Shown here one piece after another: positions 26,061 through 34,339 of a stretch of 49,590 nucleotides of DNA. Source of the stretch: Saprospiraceae bacterium (GTDB lineage: Bacteria > Bacteroidota > Bacteroidia > Chitinophagales > Saprospiraceae); the NCBI GenBank assembly GCA_026993525.1, contig JALWSS010000150.1:1-49590 (forward strand), written 5' to 3'. How positions within the stretch are numbered: position 1 is the stretch's first letter; the number at the start of each line of letters is the position of its first letter. Under the pieces are notes generated by a model. That model saw only the letters and a list, made by a program, of their open reading frames with translations. It did not search any database and was not told where the DNA came from. The translations under genes were made by a program, and so were the position numbers.

Positions 26061-27032
26061 ATGCGTACAATTATTAAACCGGCAAATTTGTGGTGCGGAA
26101 ACAAACAACATTCCGGCGTTCTGTTCCTGACCCCAAAACACTTCATTTCCAAATTCATCCTCATGCTCCCGATAATATGGAGCATGGCGATGTGTTCGCC
26201 AAGCATAAAACCGCAGCCCGAAAAAAATGATCAGGAGTTGGATGTAGCGGCTGCTTTGGCAGATATCAATGTAGTTATGCGGGGAATGCGTGTTTACAAT
26301 TCGCATTGTGTTTCCTGCCATGGTGCAGATGGCGAGGGGGCTTCCGGGCCGAACCTCACGGACAGCTATTGGCTGCATGGCAACCGCTACGAAGATATCG
26401 TCAAGATCACCAAATACGGAATGCCGGATAAGGGGAAAATGGCCTTCAAAGAAATACTGCCGGCGCAAGCCATTTCCGATGTCTCCATTTATGTGATGAC
26501 CCTCGAAGGCAGCCCTGTCGATAATGGTAAAGCGCCGGAGGGAAAAAGCTACCCGCCCGCTTACACCTATTACCAAAACTCCGACGATGAGGCTGAAAAT
26601 TCAAACAGCGGGAGCAGTAGTAGTGAATCATTTTACTCACCCCTGGAAAGTTGTAAACAAATACTTGGCAAACTTCAGTACGAATCCATTATGCATTTGG
26701 GGTTTTCTGAGGAAGGCGAGTTCGGAGGCCTGCAAGTCATGAATTATATGGTCATCACTCAGGACTCCGCTTTCTATATGACGGCATTCGACGAAGTGAG
26801 AGACAAGGGACCTTGCAGTTGCACAGCGGGCGTTTTGTCGGTAGATTGGAAACTCCTGTTCAACCGGAAGATCGACTATGAAATATTTTTCAAAGATGAA
26901 TCTGCCGTCGAACTAAGATACCTTGACTACAAAAAAGATATGGCCTATTATTTTTCAGGTGACACTTCAATGTTCAATGGTAAAAGGGACAATCCAGCTA
27001 AAATAGTCGGCTATATGGCGACGAATGAATGA
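26061..27032 (+). CDS. Cytochrome c-domain protein with an uncharacterised C-terminal domain
   Basis: A class I cytochrome c domain is clear: CVSCH haem site with GADGEGASGPNLTDSYW after it and a MPDKGKMAF segment supplying the likely axial methionine. It follows a hydrophobic export segment (FILMLPIIWSMAMCSP), which could be a lipoprotein signal with a non-standard lipobox. A serine-rich linker (SNSGSSSSES) leads to a roughly 135-residue C-terminal domain with a CSC motif that I do not recognise. It probably acts in periplasmic electron transfer. The start is uncertain: 26061 adds 34 residues that look like a copy of the N-terminus of the next gene, and 26163 is the alternative. Confidence 0.72.
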   Translation: MRTIIKPANLWCGNKQHSGVLFLTPKHFISKFILMLPIIWSMAMCSPSIKPQPEKNDQELDVAAALADINVVMRGMRVYNSHCVSCHGADGEGASGPNLTDSYWLHGNRYEDIVKITKYGMPDKGKMAFKEILPAQAISDVSIYVMTLEGSPVDNGKAPEGKSYPPAYTYYQNSDDEAENSNSGSSSSESFYSPLESCKQILGKLQYESIMHLGFSEEGEFGGLQVMNYMVITQDSAFYMTAFDEVRDKGPCSCTAGVLSVDWKLLFNRKIDYEIFFKDESAVELRYLDYKKDMAYYFSGDTSMFNGKRDNPAKIVGYMATNE

Positions 27033-27083
27033 AGGAATGAAGGAATGAATGAAGGAAGGAAGGAAGGAATTAATGAAGGAAGG
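27024..27083. repeat. GAAT/GAAG tetranucleotide tract
   Basis: Tandem GAAT and GAAG tetranucleotides start in the last codons of the cytochrome gene and run to about 27083, just before the next gene. Part of it is open in the frame of that gene. Confidence 0.85.
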
Positions 27084-27108
27084 ACGGAATCACCTTATAC
27101 ATCAAATC

Positions 27109-27405
27109 ATGCCTATAATTATTACTCCGGCTTATTTATGGGATGGAAACAAACAACTTTCCGGCATTCTGTCCCTGACCCCAAAAAACCTCATTTTTGA
27201 ATTCAAGGATTTCCAAAAAAGCCACCTTAAATTGCAAATCTCGCTACAGGAAATCAAAAAAGCAGAGACGATCCTCATTTATGAAATCACCAAAAAAGGA
27301 TTGAAAGTAACCGGAAGGAAAGAACAAACGGATTTGTTCGTATTAGATGATCCGATCACATTCAGGAAGGAATTACTGAAGGCTATGAACAAGCTTCGAG
27401 TCTAA
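27109..27405 (+). CDS. Small GRAM-like domain protein
   Basis: A 98-residue protein without signal or membrane segment. The pattern LWDGNKQLSGILSLTPKNLIFEF, with alternating strands and a final helix (FRKELLKAMNKLRV), resembles short GRAM/bacterial PH-like domains; this is a fold-level guess. The ATG at 27109 starts the conserved part. A longer frame from 27049 would translate the tetranucleotide repeat. Its first 32 residues have a close copy (about 80% at DNA level) at 26061-26156, upstream of the cytochrome. Its stop overlaps the stop of the convergent sensor kinase gene by 4 bp. Confidence 0.65.
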   Translation: MPIIITPAYLWDGNKQLSGILSLTPKNLIFEFKDFQKSHLKLQISLQEIKKAETILIYEITKKGLKVTGRKEQTDLFVLDDPITFRKELLKAMNKLRV

Positions 27406-30389
27406 ACACCCTCAACCGGTATCCACACCTTCACCTGTGTGCCTGCCGCCTGTCCGTCTTCTCCTTTCAATTCTTTAGTTTCCACCCGCCCCGTTTGGTC
27501 ATTGGTTGAAAGCATTTCCAGCCGCCTGTTGGTCACCGTTATTCCGATGGACTTGTGGGAAGAAACAAGTCTGCCTTTCATTTTTTTAGATGCCTCGATA
27601 CCAATGCCATTGTCGGTTACGGTGACGACGAGGGTCTTCCCGGAGAGTCGGTAGTCAATTTCCACAAGGCCTTTGCTTTTATTGTTGGCAATACCGTGGA
27701 CAATAGCGTTTTCCACAAAAGGTTGAACGAGCATTGGGGGGATTTCAATGTCCCCGACATTTACCTGTTGGTCAATTGTTATTTCAAAATCGAATTTGTC
27801 AGCAAATCTCATTTTTTCCAGTTCGAGGTATTTCCGGAGGCTGGCGATGTCTTCTTCCAATGACACTTTGGTCAGGCGGGAGTGCTGGAGGACAGAACGT
27901 ATCAGCCTGGCAAACCTGCTGAGGTAGCGGTTGGCTTCCCTTTTATCACCCGTAGCGATGTACCCCTGAATGGCATTCAGCGAGTTGAAGATAAAATGCG
28001 GATTCATCTGAGCCCTCAGGGAAGTGCGTTCTATCTCGGCCATTTGCCTGACGATGGCCGCTTCCTGACGGATTTGGTTGGTTCGGTATTTATAGATGCT
28101 GAAAACAAAAAAGCCCGTGGCCGCCAGTGATACGGCAATAAACCACCACGTCTGCCAAAAAGGAGGCAGTACGGTAAAATCAAAAGTAGCAGAGTTGCTC
28201 CAGAATCCATCCTCATTTTGGCTTTGCACTTCAAAGGAATAATCGTTGGGCTGCAAAGCGGCAAAGTTGACATTTCGCACCTTGGTATATATCCAGTCCG
28301 ATTGGGAGGGCAGCAGCCGGTAGCGATAGTTGATGTTTCCAATTTGCCGGAAATCGAGGGTCAGGTAATTGATGCTGAAATTGTTTTCTCCATACGAAAA
28401 GGCATGCCGGCTTTCCTTCTCTAAAAGCACATTATTGACCAATACGTATTCTATAAAAGGTGGCTTTGCCTGCACGTTGATGTGTTCATCGTCCTCAAAA
28501 TGCACCAGCCCATTTGTCGTGGCCACCCATACATGCCGCCCCCGGGTTTTTACCCTGTTGATTTCATTGGACGGAAGACCGTGATGTATCGTGTATTGTT
28601 TTACCGAAAAAGAATCCTTTGCCAGACGAACCACTTTGTTCAGTCCCTCCAAGGTGCCGACCCAGACCTGCCCCCGCTCATCCACATGAACATTTTCGAT
28701 CATATTGGCAGTCAGGCCATCATTTGTGGTTACCTGCTCCAACTGCTCCCCTTTCCAAAATAATACACCGCCACCTTTACTTCCGATTACCATTGTGCCA
28801 TCGGGAAGCTCGGCCATGTCTTCCACCCGTAAGCTAAGCAATGGGTGCATAAATTCGGGTCGCACCAGGGTGTCTTCCATGAACTCAAACAGGCCATCAA
28901 GTCTCCCCAAAAACACCCTGTTTCGTCGGTCTTCAAAAACGATTAAAGTTCTACCAAGTAGGTTAGTATCACGTAAACCACCAGGAAACAGATACGTTTT
29001 TTGACTTACATCCATCCCTTGAAATCCATTAGAACTTGTTGACCACAAATGGGCGCCATTTCTGCAGAGTGTAATACGCTTCCCATTTGGGTATTCTTCC
29101 CATTTAGCGTTATTGTAAAACCCGGTACCTGGATTAAAAGAAACGATCAGTGTATTCCGATCATGATCAAACAACATATCGTTTATATACCCCTTTTTAC
29201 TAAAATCCGGAATATTATCAAGGCGGTGATTTTGCAGGCCCAATCGAACAACATCCCCATTTTTGAACCCGCAATAAACGATGTGCTCATTTTCTATCGC
29301 AATGCCCCTGATATGATTATCTGGCAGGCCGGATGAGACATCGTATATATCCAGGTCCGTCGTTTGGCTGTAAAACACCCCATGGTCCAAAGTACTGACC
29401 CACAATCCGCCTGATTGGTCTTTAAAGATACAGGTTGCAAACTCATCCTTTAGCCAATTATCATATTGCTTTCTTTGAATTGCATCCGGATTTGCAAAAT
29501 ATACAAGCCCGCCAGCATTTACAGTTCCTTCATAAGCACTCAGAATAACAGAACCATCTCCATCCAATAAACAACTTTTGTTCAGCCCAAAATTGAAATC
29601 AAATGCAGATACCCATTCTATCGTGTCGTTTTGAATGCAAAATATTCTATTTTTCCGACTTATCAAATAGCTTTTGTCCCCCATTTTATGCGCCGACATT
29701 TTGAAAATTCCCTTCGGCCTCCGAAAACCAGAAATAATAAAAGGAGCCGTATTCGGGGAGCGGTATAACTCGATAGGTGTAGGTTCTTCATTTTCTTTAA
29801 ACAACCAATCATTATTCTTCCGCTGTTCATCAAAGGTTGTTTGGTTTAGTACTTTTTTTTCTCCAAAATCCACTGCTACCACACCTCCATAGTAATTGCT
29901 TTGGTATAAATAACTATTTCCATTTTCATCAATTTGCAATATGCCAAAATAGGGCAGTTCGGTAAACAAATGTCCATCATTGGTAACATAAAAATCCCCA
30001 CCGTTGGCAAAAAACTTTTTATTATACCTTTGAATCAGGTGGTTGTATGGATACGGATAGATACTGTCCTGCTTCAAATAATAAATCCTTTCGCTGAGGG
30101 TGCAAATCCATAGTATTCCCGTACTATCTACTTGTAAGTAGAGTATCACATTATCGGTCAAACCATCTTCAAAACCATAATTCCTGAAAGCATAGCCATC
30201 GAAGCGGCTCAAACCATTGTCAGTACCGAACCACATATAACCCAGACTGTCCTGAGCGATGCAATGCACTTCGGGGCTGGGCAAGCCGTGGTCGGTGGTA
30301 TAATTGCGCCATGCAGGGTGGGGATTTTGGGCATGGGTGGCCCAACATGAAACGATAAAGAAAACAACTATGAGAAGAATTCGGGACAT
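27402..30389 (-). CDS. LytS-type sensor histidine kinase with two-component propeller and Y_Y_Y domain
   Basis: A 995-residue sensor from the ATG at 30389, which begins a good signal sequence (MSRILLIVVFFIVSCWATHAQ). Residues about 25-640 are periplasmic two-component-regulator-propeller repeats (WFGTDNGLSRFDGYAF, WVSTLDHGVF, WVGTLEGLNKV). Next come a Y_Y_Y immunoglobulin-like domain (about 650-725), a membrane helix (WWFIAVSLAATGFFVFSIY) and a His_kinase domain with the phospho-acceptor in QMNPHFIFNSLNAIQ. The last part is an HATPase_c domain (N box VENAIVHGIANNKS). Such sensors usually pair with a LytTR response regulator; none is adjacent here. The signal is unknown. The 5' half is noticeably more AT-rich than the 3' half. 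Confidence 0.92.
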   Translation of the reverse strand: MSRILLIVVFFIVSCWATHAQNPHPAWRNYTTDHGLPSPEVHCIAQDSLGYMWFGTDNGLSRFDGYAFRNYGFEDGLTDNVILYLQVDSTGILWICTLSERIYYLKQDSIYPYPYNHLIQRYNKKFFANGGDFYVTNDGHLFTELPYFGILQIDENGNSYLYQSNYYGGVVAVDFGEKKVLNQTTFDEQRKNNDWLFKENEEPTPIELYRSPNTAPFIISGFRRPKGIFKMSAHKMGDKSYLISRKNRIFCIQNDTIEWVSAFDFNFGLNKSCLLDGDGSVILSAYEGTVNAGGLVYFANPDAIQRKQYDNWLKDEFATCIFKDQSGGLWVSTLDHGVFYSQTTDLDIYDVSSGLPDNHIRGIAIENEHIVYCGFKNGDVVRLGLQNHRLDNIPDFSKKGYINDMLFDHDRNTLIVSFNPGTGFYNNAKWEEYPNGKRITLCRNGAHLWSTSSNGFQGMDVSQKTYLFPGGLRDTNLLGRTLIVFEDRRNRVFLGRLDGLFEFMEDTLVRPEFMHPLLSLRVEDMAELPDGTMVIGSKGGGVLFWKGEQLEQVTTNDGLTANMIENVHVDERGQVWVGTLEGLNKVVRLAKDSFSVKQYTIHHGLPSNEINRVKTRGRHVWVATTNGLVHFEDDEHINVQAKPPFIEYVLVNNVLLEKESRHAFSYGENNFSINYLTLDFRQIGNINYRYRLLPSQSDWIYTKVRNVNFAALQPNDYSFEVQSQNEDGFWSNSATFDFTVLPPFWQTWWFIAVSLAATGFFVFSIYKYRTNQIRQEAAIVRQMAEIERTSLRAQMNPHFIFNSLNAIQGYIATGDKREANRYLSRFARLIRSVLQHSRLTKVSLEEDIASLRKYLELEKMRFADKFDFEITIDQQVNVGDIEIPPMLVQPFVENAIVHGIANNKSKGLVEIDYRLSGKTLVVTVTDNGIGIEASKKMKGRLVSSHKSIGITVTNRRLEMLSTNDQTGRVETKELKGEDGQAAGTQVKVWIPVEGV

Positions 30390-30519
30390 TGGATCAAAGT
30401 TGTTCTGACAATGCCTAAATGTAAGAAAATAATAATCATAATATCCCATGAGCCCATTTTATACCCGATCCGAAGTGGTTTGGGAATAATTCATCACTCC
30501 CGTTCAGTGTGGATGGGGA

Positions 30520-30544
30520 GTTTGGGCGGCGGAGCCGCCCAAAC
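30520..30544. other. Perfect 11-bp stem hairpin upstream of the sensor kinase
   Basis: GTTTGGGCGGC (30520-30530) and GCCGCCCAAAC (30534-30544) pair perfectly around a GGA loop. No T-tract follows on either strand, so it is not a standard terminator. The motif AGTGGTTTGGGAAT occurs on both sides (about 30473 and 30582). Confidence 0.7.
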
Positions 30545-30712
30545 CACTTGGTTTTGGGTATATTTCCGACACAGAGTGGTTTGGGAATGAGGGATGAGCA
30601 ATAAGCCATTCCCGTGCCTCCTCCGTGCGCACAGTGTACCCCGTGGTTAATATCCTTTCACCACAAAGGACGCAGGTATAAAGAAGGAGGGGGGCCGAAT
30701 GATTAGACACAG

Positions 30713-31726
30713 TCATCCAGGGTCATCTCGACTAATCAGAACTTGCTCTAACTGAGTTCTGAGTTCATCCTCGTTTGGAAGATAAAGCTGGTATTTTGAT
30801 ACAAACAACTGGCTACTCATTCCATACGTGGCAAATTCAACCAGCACTTCATCTTTTTCTCTGCTGAGTATGATCCCGATTGGAGGATTGTCGCCTTCAA
30901 AATGTTCCTCTTTTGCAAAGTAGCCCAGGTACATATTCATTTGGCCAATGTCATAGTGGCGAACCTTGTCCATCTTCAGGTCTATGAGGACGAAACAGCG
31001 AAGAAAGCGATGGTAAAACACCAGGTCAACTTTGAAATGTTCATTGCTGATACTGATCCTGTACTGACGTCCTATCAACGCAAATCCTTTTCCCAATTCC
31101 AACAAAAAAGATTGTAAATTGTCCAACAGACGGGTTTCCAAATCCTTTTCTGACAACTGGTATGGCTCAGGGATTTTCAAAAACTCGAAAACGTACGGGT
31201 CTTTGAGTATATATTCTGGTTTCTCTATTCGGTTGCCCTTTCTGGCAAGGTTTAACAACTGCTCTTTGTTTTGTGAACCTGCAAGTCTTAGGAACAAAGC
31301 CGACTTCTTTTGCCGTCGCAATTCCCGAACCGTCCAACTTTCCAAAATGCACTGTTTTTCGTAAAAACTGCGCTCGAGCTCATTGTCTATTTTGAGTAAT
31401 TCCCTGTAATGTGACCATGTCAATTGGTGTGACAAATCTTTAGGATTAGGATAAGTCAAAAAACATAATCTCATGTAAATCAGGTTACTACGATCAAATC
31501 CTCTTCCCAATTGGTGAGACAAATCCCGACTCAACCGCACGAGTATCTTTGAACCGTACTCGGCTTTTTCATTGCCTTTTTGCTCAAACTCAACGATGTG
31601 CTTTCCTATGGTCCAATAGGTTAGAACAAGCTTCTGACGGGCTGCTTTGATGGCTTCATGCCTGCCTTTGTTATAGGTATCTTTTATGGCATGGAGCAAA
31701 GACTGGTAATGACTTCCCAGCTTCAT
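30713..31726 (-). CDS. YhcG/DUF1016-type PDDEXK nuclease
   Basis: A 337-residue protein with the two-part layout of the YhcG family: an N-terminal DUF1016_N helical domain (about 10-155; ARQKLVLTYWTIGKHIVEFEQKG is typical) and a C-terminal PDDEXK nuclease domain (about 170-325). Active-site candidates are D224 in KVDLVFYH and D239-L-K241 in VLIDLKMD, where the usual E/DxK uses D. Cytoplasmic. Family members are found in mobile and defence regions and have been linked to DNA cleavage or recombination, but no substrate is firmly set. It lies upstream of no co-directional partner; the broken ATPase/TOPRIM pair precedes it on the same strand by 91 bp. Confidence 0.88.
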   Translation of the reverse strand: MKLGSHYQSLLHAIKDTYNKGRHEAIKAARQKLVLTYWTIGKHIVEFEQKGNEKAEYGSKILVRLSRDLSHQLGRGFDRSNLIYMRLCFLTYPNPKDLSHQLTWSHYRELLKIDNELERSFYEKQCILESWTVRELRRQKKSALFLRLAGSQNKEQLLNLARKGNRIEKPEYILKDPYVFEFLKIPEPYQLSEKDLETRLLDNLQSFLLELGKGFALIGRQYRISISNEHFKVDLVFYHRFLRCFVLIDLKMDKVRHYDIGQMNMYLGYFAKEEHFEGDNPPIGIILSREKDEVLVEFATYGMSSQLFVSKYQLYLPNEDELRTQLEQVLISRDDPG

Positions 31727-31817
31727 TTGGGAACATTTGGGTTAAAGACTGGCCTGCAATTTACCAAGGAAATTAGAGGTAGGAAATCAGGTAACAATAT
31801 ATTTTGAGTTAATAAGC

Positions 31818-32744
31818 TTAACCGGTTTCTTCAATTGAAAGCGCTTCACAGCTTCCTATCCACTCGTTGAAATGGGGACAGGCATCTCGCAATGCTTCCA
31901 TCCCCGTGAGTGCAGCAATTGCGGGGCCTGTGTTGGACTTGTTGCCATCGTATTCAGGGATCAGGGCAATAATTCTTTTAGAAGGAGCGGTTGTATGCCC
32001 TTCATCGATGAGTTCGGGATTGCCCCCATTTTCTTCCACAATTTTCTCCAAAACCCCGATAGCAACTTCGTGTTCAAAGAATTCATATTCTGAGTCCACT
32101 GCAAAAACCCCCAATTCATTAATTCCAACAGGAATTTGAATGCTCACATGCCGGACGGAGTCCGGCTGGATGAGGCACCGGACGGAGTCCGGCGCCAGCA
32201 ACTACGCTGGTTCCGGACTCTGTCCGGGACCATATCTTGTCGGACTCTGTCCGACATTTTTCCAGAAGGAATAGCCTCGTTTGACGAGACTAACACTTTT
32301 TGCAGTGGGCTCACATTCTAAATTTCGTGCATTTGCCAGTACCAATGCTTCAAACTCATGTAGTTGGATGTAGGCAAAAAAGCGGTGGTCGCCAATCTCG
32401 TCGTTCATGGCCTGTTCGAGGAAAGCCACCTTGTCGTAAGGGTCGTTGATGCGCTGAGCTTCTTCGCAACAGGAGAAATCATTGGGCAAAGCATACAGAT
32501 CGAACATGGTAGTGAAACAGATATCAGAATTCCGGTCTTCCTTCAGCCAGGTTTCGATGTCTTTTTTGGCCCTGGCGTAGCTCAACAGACCTCCCCTGTA
32601 AGCTTTGTACTTATCCTTGCTGGTGAGTACCCGTCTCACATCTGTCGAAATATCGAAATGGCCCAGGTGACTGGCAAGCGTATCTTTCACGAAGCGTTCT
32701 TCGGTTTGTCCTTCTACGGTAATATTTAATCGGATGAATTTCAT
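31818..32744 (-). pseudogene. TOPRIM-like DUF4276 gene split by an inserted element
   Basis: From the ATG at 32744 the frame gives MKFIRLNITVEGQTEERFV, the DUF4276 opening with the acidic TOPRIM-like motif (E11, E15). It continues to HEFEALVLANARNLE and then enters an inserted 221-bp element, where it stops at 32202. The family C-terminus (HEVAIGVLEKI, TAPSKRIIALIPEYDG, CPHFNEWIGSCEAL) resumes on the far side. Removing 221 bp plus one 7-bp target copy (228 bp, 76 codons) restores one frame of 232 residues, reading NLEYEFFEHEV across the junction. The start overlaps the stop of the ATPase gene by ATGA, so the two were translationally coupled. OLD/PARIS-like ATPase-TOPRIM pairs act in phage defence; that role is inferred. 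Confidence 0.85.
32092..32312 (-). mobile_element. Non-autonomous transposon-like element (MITE), copy A, 221 bp, inside the DUF4276 gene
   Basis: The terminal inverted repeat is GAGTCCACTGCAAAAA (32092-32107) against GAGCCCACTGCAAAAA read from 32312, 15 of 16 matching. Flanking 7-mers ATATTCT (32085-32091) and ACATTCT (32313-32319) match at 6 of 7 and look like a target duplication. The interior carries four CCGGACNNNGTCCGG-like palindromes. No transposase is encoded. Orientation is opposite to copy B. Confidence 0.8.
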
Positions 32745-33858
32745 GGTTGGCCCCCGAGTACATTTTTCTCCCATAGTTCAGAGAGGCTGTAACGTTCCAG
32801 CCAATCGGAGAGCTGGTTCTCGTCAAGTCTGGAAAACTCGCTACTATTCTGTTCTTCGTTCCATTCTACAATCACAATTTCATCCGCTGTGAACTCGTCA
32901 ACCAGGCGGGGCGACTGGGTTGCCATGATGACTTGACAATGCTTACTGGCCGCTTTAGCCATACCAGCCAGAGAGGATATAGCTGAAGGGTGTAGTCCTA
33001 ATTCCGGCTCGTCTATGATAACGACCGGGGGCAGTGACGCCGGTGGTTGGAGCAAGAGTGTGCCAGCGCCATGAAGCGGAGTGAACCATCGGAAATCTGG
33101 TGCGGACCAAAAAGATAATCGGCCCTTTTCTCCCTCCAGTTGAGCATGATATATTGCCGGTTGAGTGCCGAAGGTTCTAATTCAAAATCCTTGAATTGGG
33201 GCATTATATGCCTGATGTAGCGGACGATGCGATTGTAATATTTTTTACTCTCCACATCATTTTTCAATTTGTACAAAAAGGCTGCGAGGTTGCCGGCATC
33301 GCTGTACAAGAATCGGTTGTCCTCAATGTAAACTTTATTTCTGATGCGTGCGGTTTTTGATGTATCGTGGAACTGAAAGACCTGGCAATTGCGCAGGAGA
33401 TAATAAATGAAATTCGCCGTCTTCCTGGCTGTAAGGTTTTTAGCCTCATTCGATGCAGTAATAAGAGCGGACTCTTTTCCTCCAGGATCAAGTTCCAGTT
33501 CATATGGTTTGTTGTTCCCTATCTGTTGCCATGTTATGCGTTCATGGGTAAAAATCAGGGAATCGCCGGCAGCATGAGCCAGACTGAGCTGGTAGCTGTC
33601 CATATCTTGCCGGTTGGAGAAATGGATGTCGGCATGAATCGCCGGAGTTACTTTAGGCCCATAGTGGAGGATGGATTGGGAACCTCCACTTTCTCCGACG
33701 TAAGTTTGAAGAGAGCCTGTTGTCATGTAGTTAAGCATGGAAAAAAATGAGACCAAATTGCTTTTTCCCGCCCCGTTGGCCCCCAACAATACGGTAATGT
33801 CTCCAAATTCAATTGGCTGTCTCATATCCTTTATGGACTTGAAGCCCTTTAGGACTAT
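32741..33858 (-). pseudogene. AAA ATPase (AAA_21/OLD-like) with frameshift and damaged 5' end
   Basis: The first part, readable from 33858, contains FKSIKDMRQPIEFGDITVLLG, Walker A GANGAGKS and the ABC-like ISDGSLRFMALA. At about 33056 the frame shifts. The second part carries LLLQPP, Walker B VVIIDEPELGLHPS and the C-terminal MATQSPRLVDEF. Adding one base in the GCACACTC stretch joins them (FMALATLLLQPP) into about 361 residues from the internal ATG at 33825. The conserved strand before that ATG (GIVLKGFKSIKD) has no start codon, because a CAGACGGG-type palindrome and heptamer repeats replace everything upstream. The partner is the DUF4276 gene, coupled by ATGA. The frameshift could be a sequencing error; the missing start and the split partner argue for real decay. 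Confidence 0.85.
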
Positions 33859-33859
33859 G

Positions 33860-34172
33860 CCCCCGTCTGGCCAGCCGGACAGGCTACCCCCTACTTAGGG
33901 ATGAGGGATGAGGGATGAGGGATGAGGGATGAAAGGGACTAGCTCCTCCAAACTCTACTCCCTACACTCTACTCCCTACACTCTACTCCCTACTCAGGGA
34001 TGAGGGATGAGGGATGAGGGATGAAAGGGACTAGCTCCTCCAAACTCTACTCCCTACACTCTACCCCCTACTCAGGGATGAGGGATGAGGGATGAGCTTG
34101 CCCGGCTGAATAGACGGGGGATGAAAGGGACTAGCTCCCCCAAACTCTACACTCTACACCCTAAACCCTAAA
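33860..34172. repeat. Composite heptamer/CTAG repeat, three modules in minus orientation
   Basis: A CCCGTCTGGCCAGCCGGACAGG palindrome is followed by three modules of (GGGATGA)n, AAAGGGACTAGCTCC, AAACTCTAC and (TCCCTAC)n/(ACTCTAC)n. The first two repeat at a 92-bp period and the third lies 100 bp further on. The left edge touches the coding remnant of the AAA ATPase. Confidence 0.88.
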
Positions 34173-34174
34173 CC

Positions 34175-34202
34175 AAAAAAAAGCAGCGCCACAGGCACTG
34201 CT
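34175..34202 (-). terminator. Intrinsic terminator of the two-gene giant-protein operon
   Basis: On the minus strand AGCAGTGCC-TGT-GGCGCTGCT (34202-34182) forms a 9-bp stem with one G-T pair, followed by eight T residues. It lies about 140 bp after the stop at 34340. Confidence 0.88.
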
Positions 34203-34339
34203 CAATGCCAGGGTATGGCCGGCCGTTGCCGGTCACCCCTGTTCTCCCTCTCATTTAATCTTTGGCGTATCTGGTGATATGACTTTTGTGGAAAAGCCAA
34301 GCAACAAACACCATGTCACCAAATTCGGGCGCTCAAAGA

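Noticed and set aside
30520-30544. Terminator between the YhcG gene and the sensor kinase
   Set aside because: The stem is perfect, but no T-tract follows on either strand.
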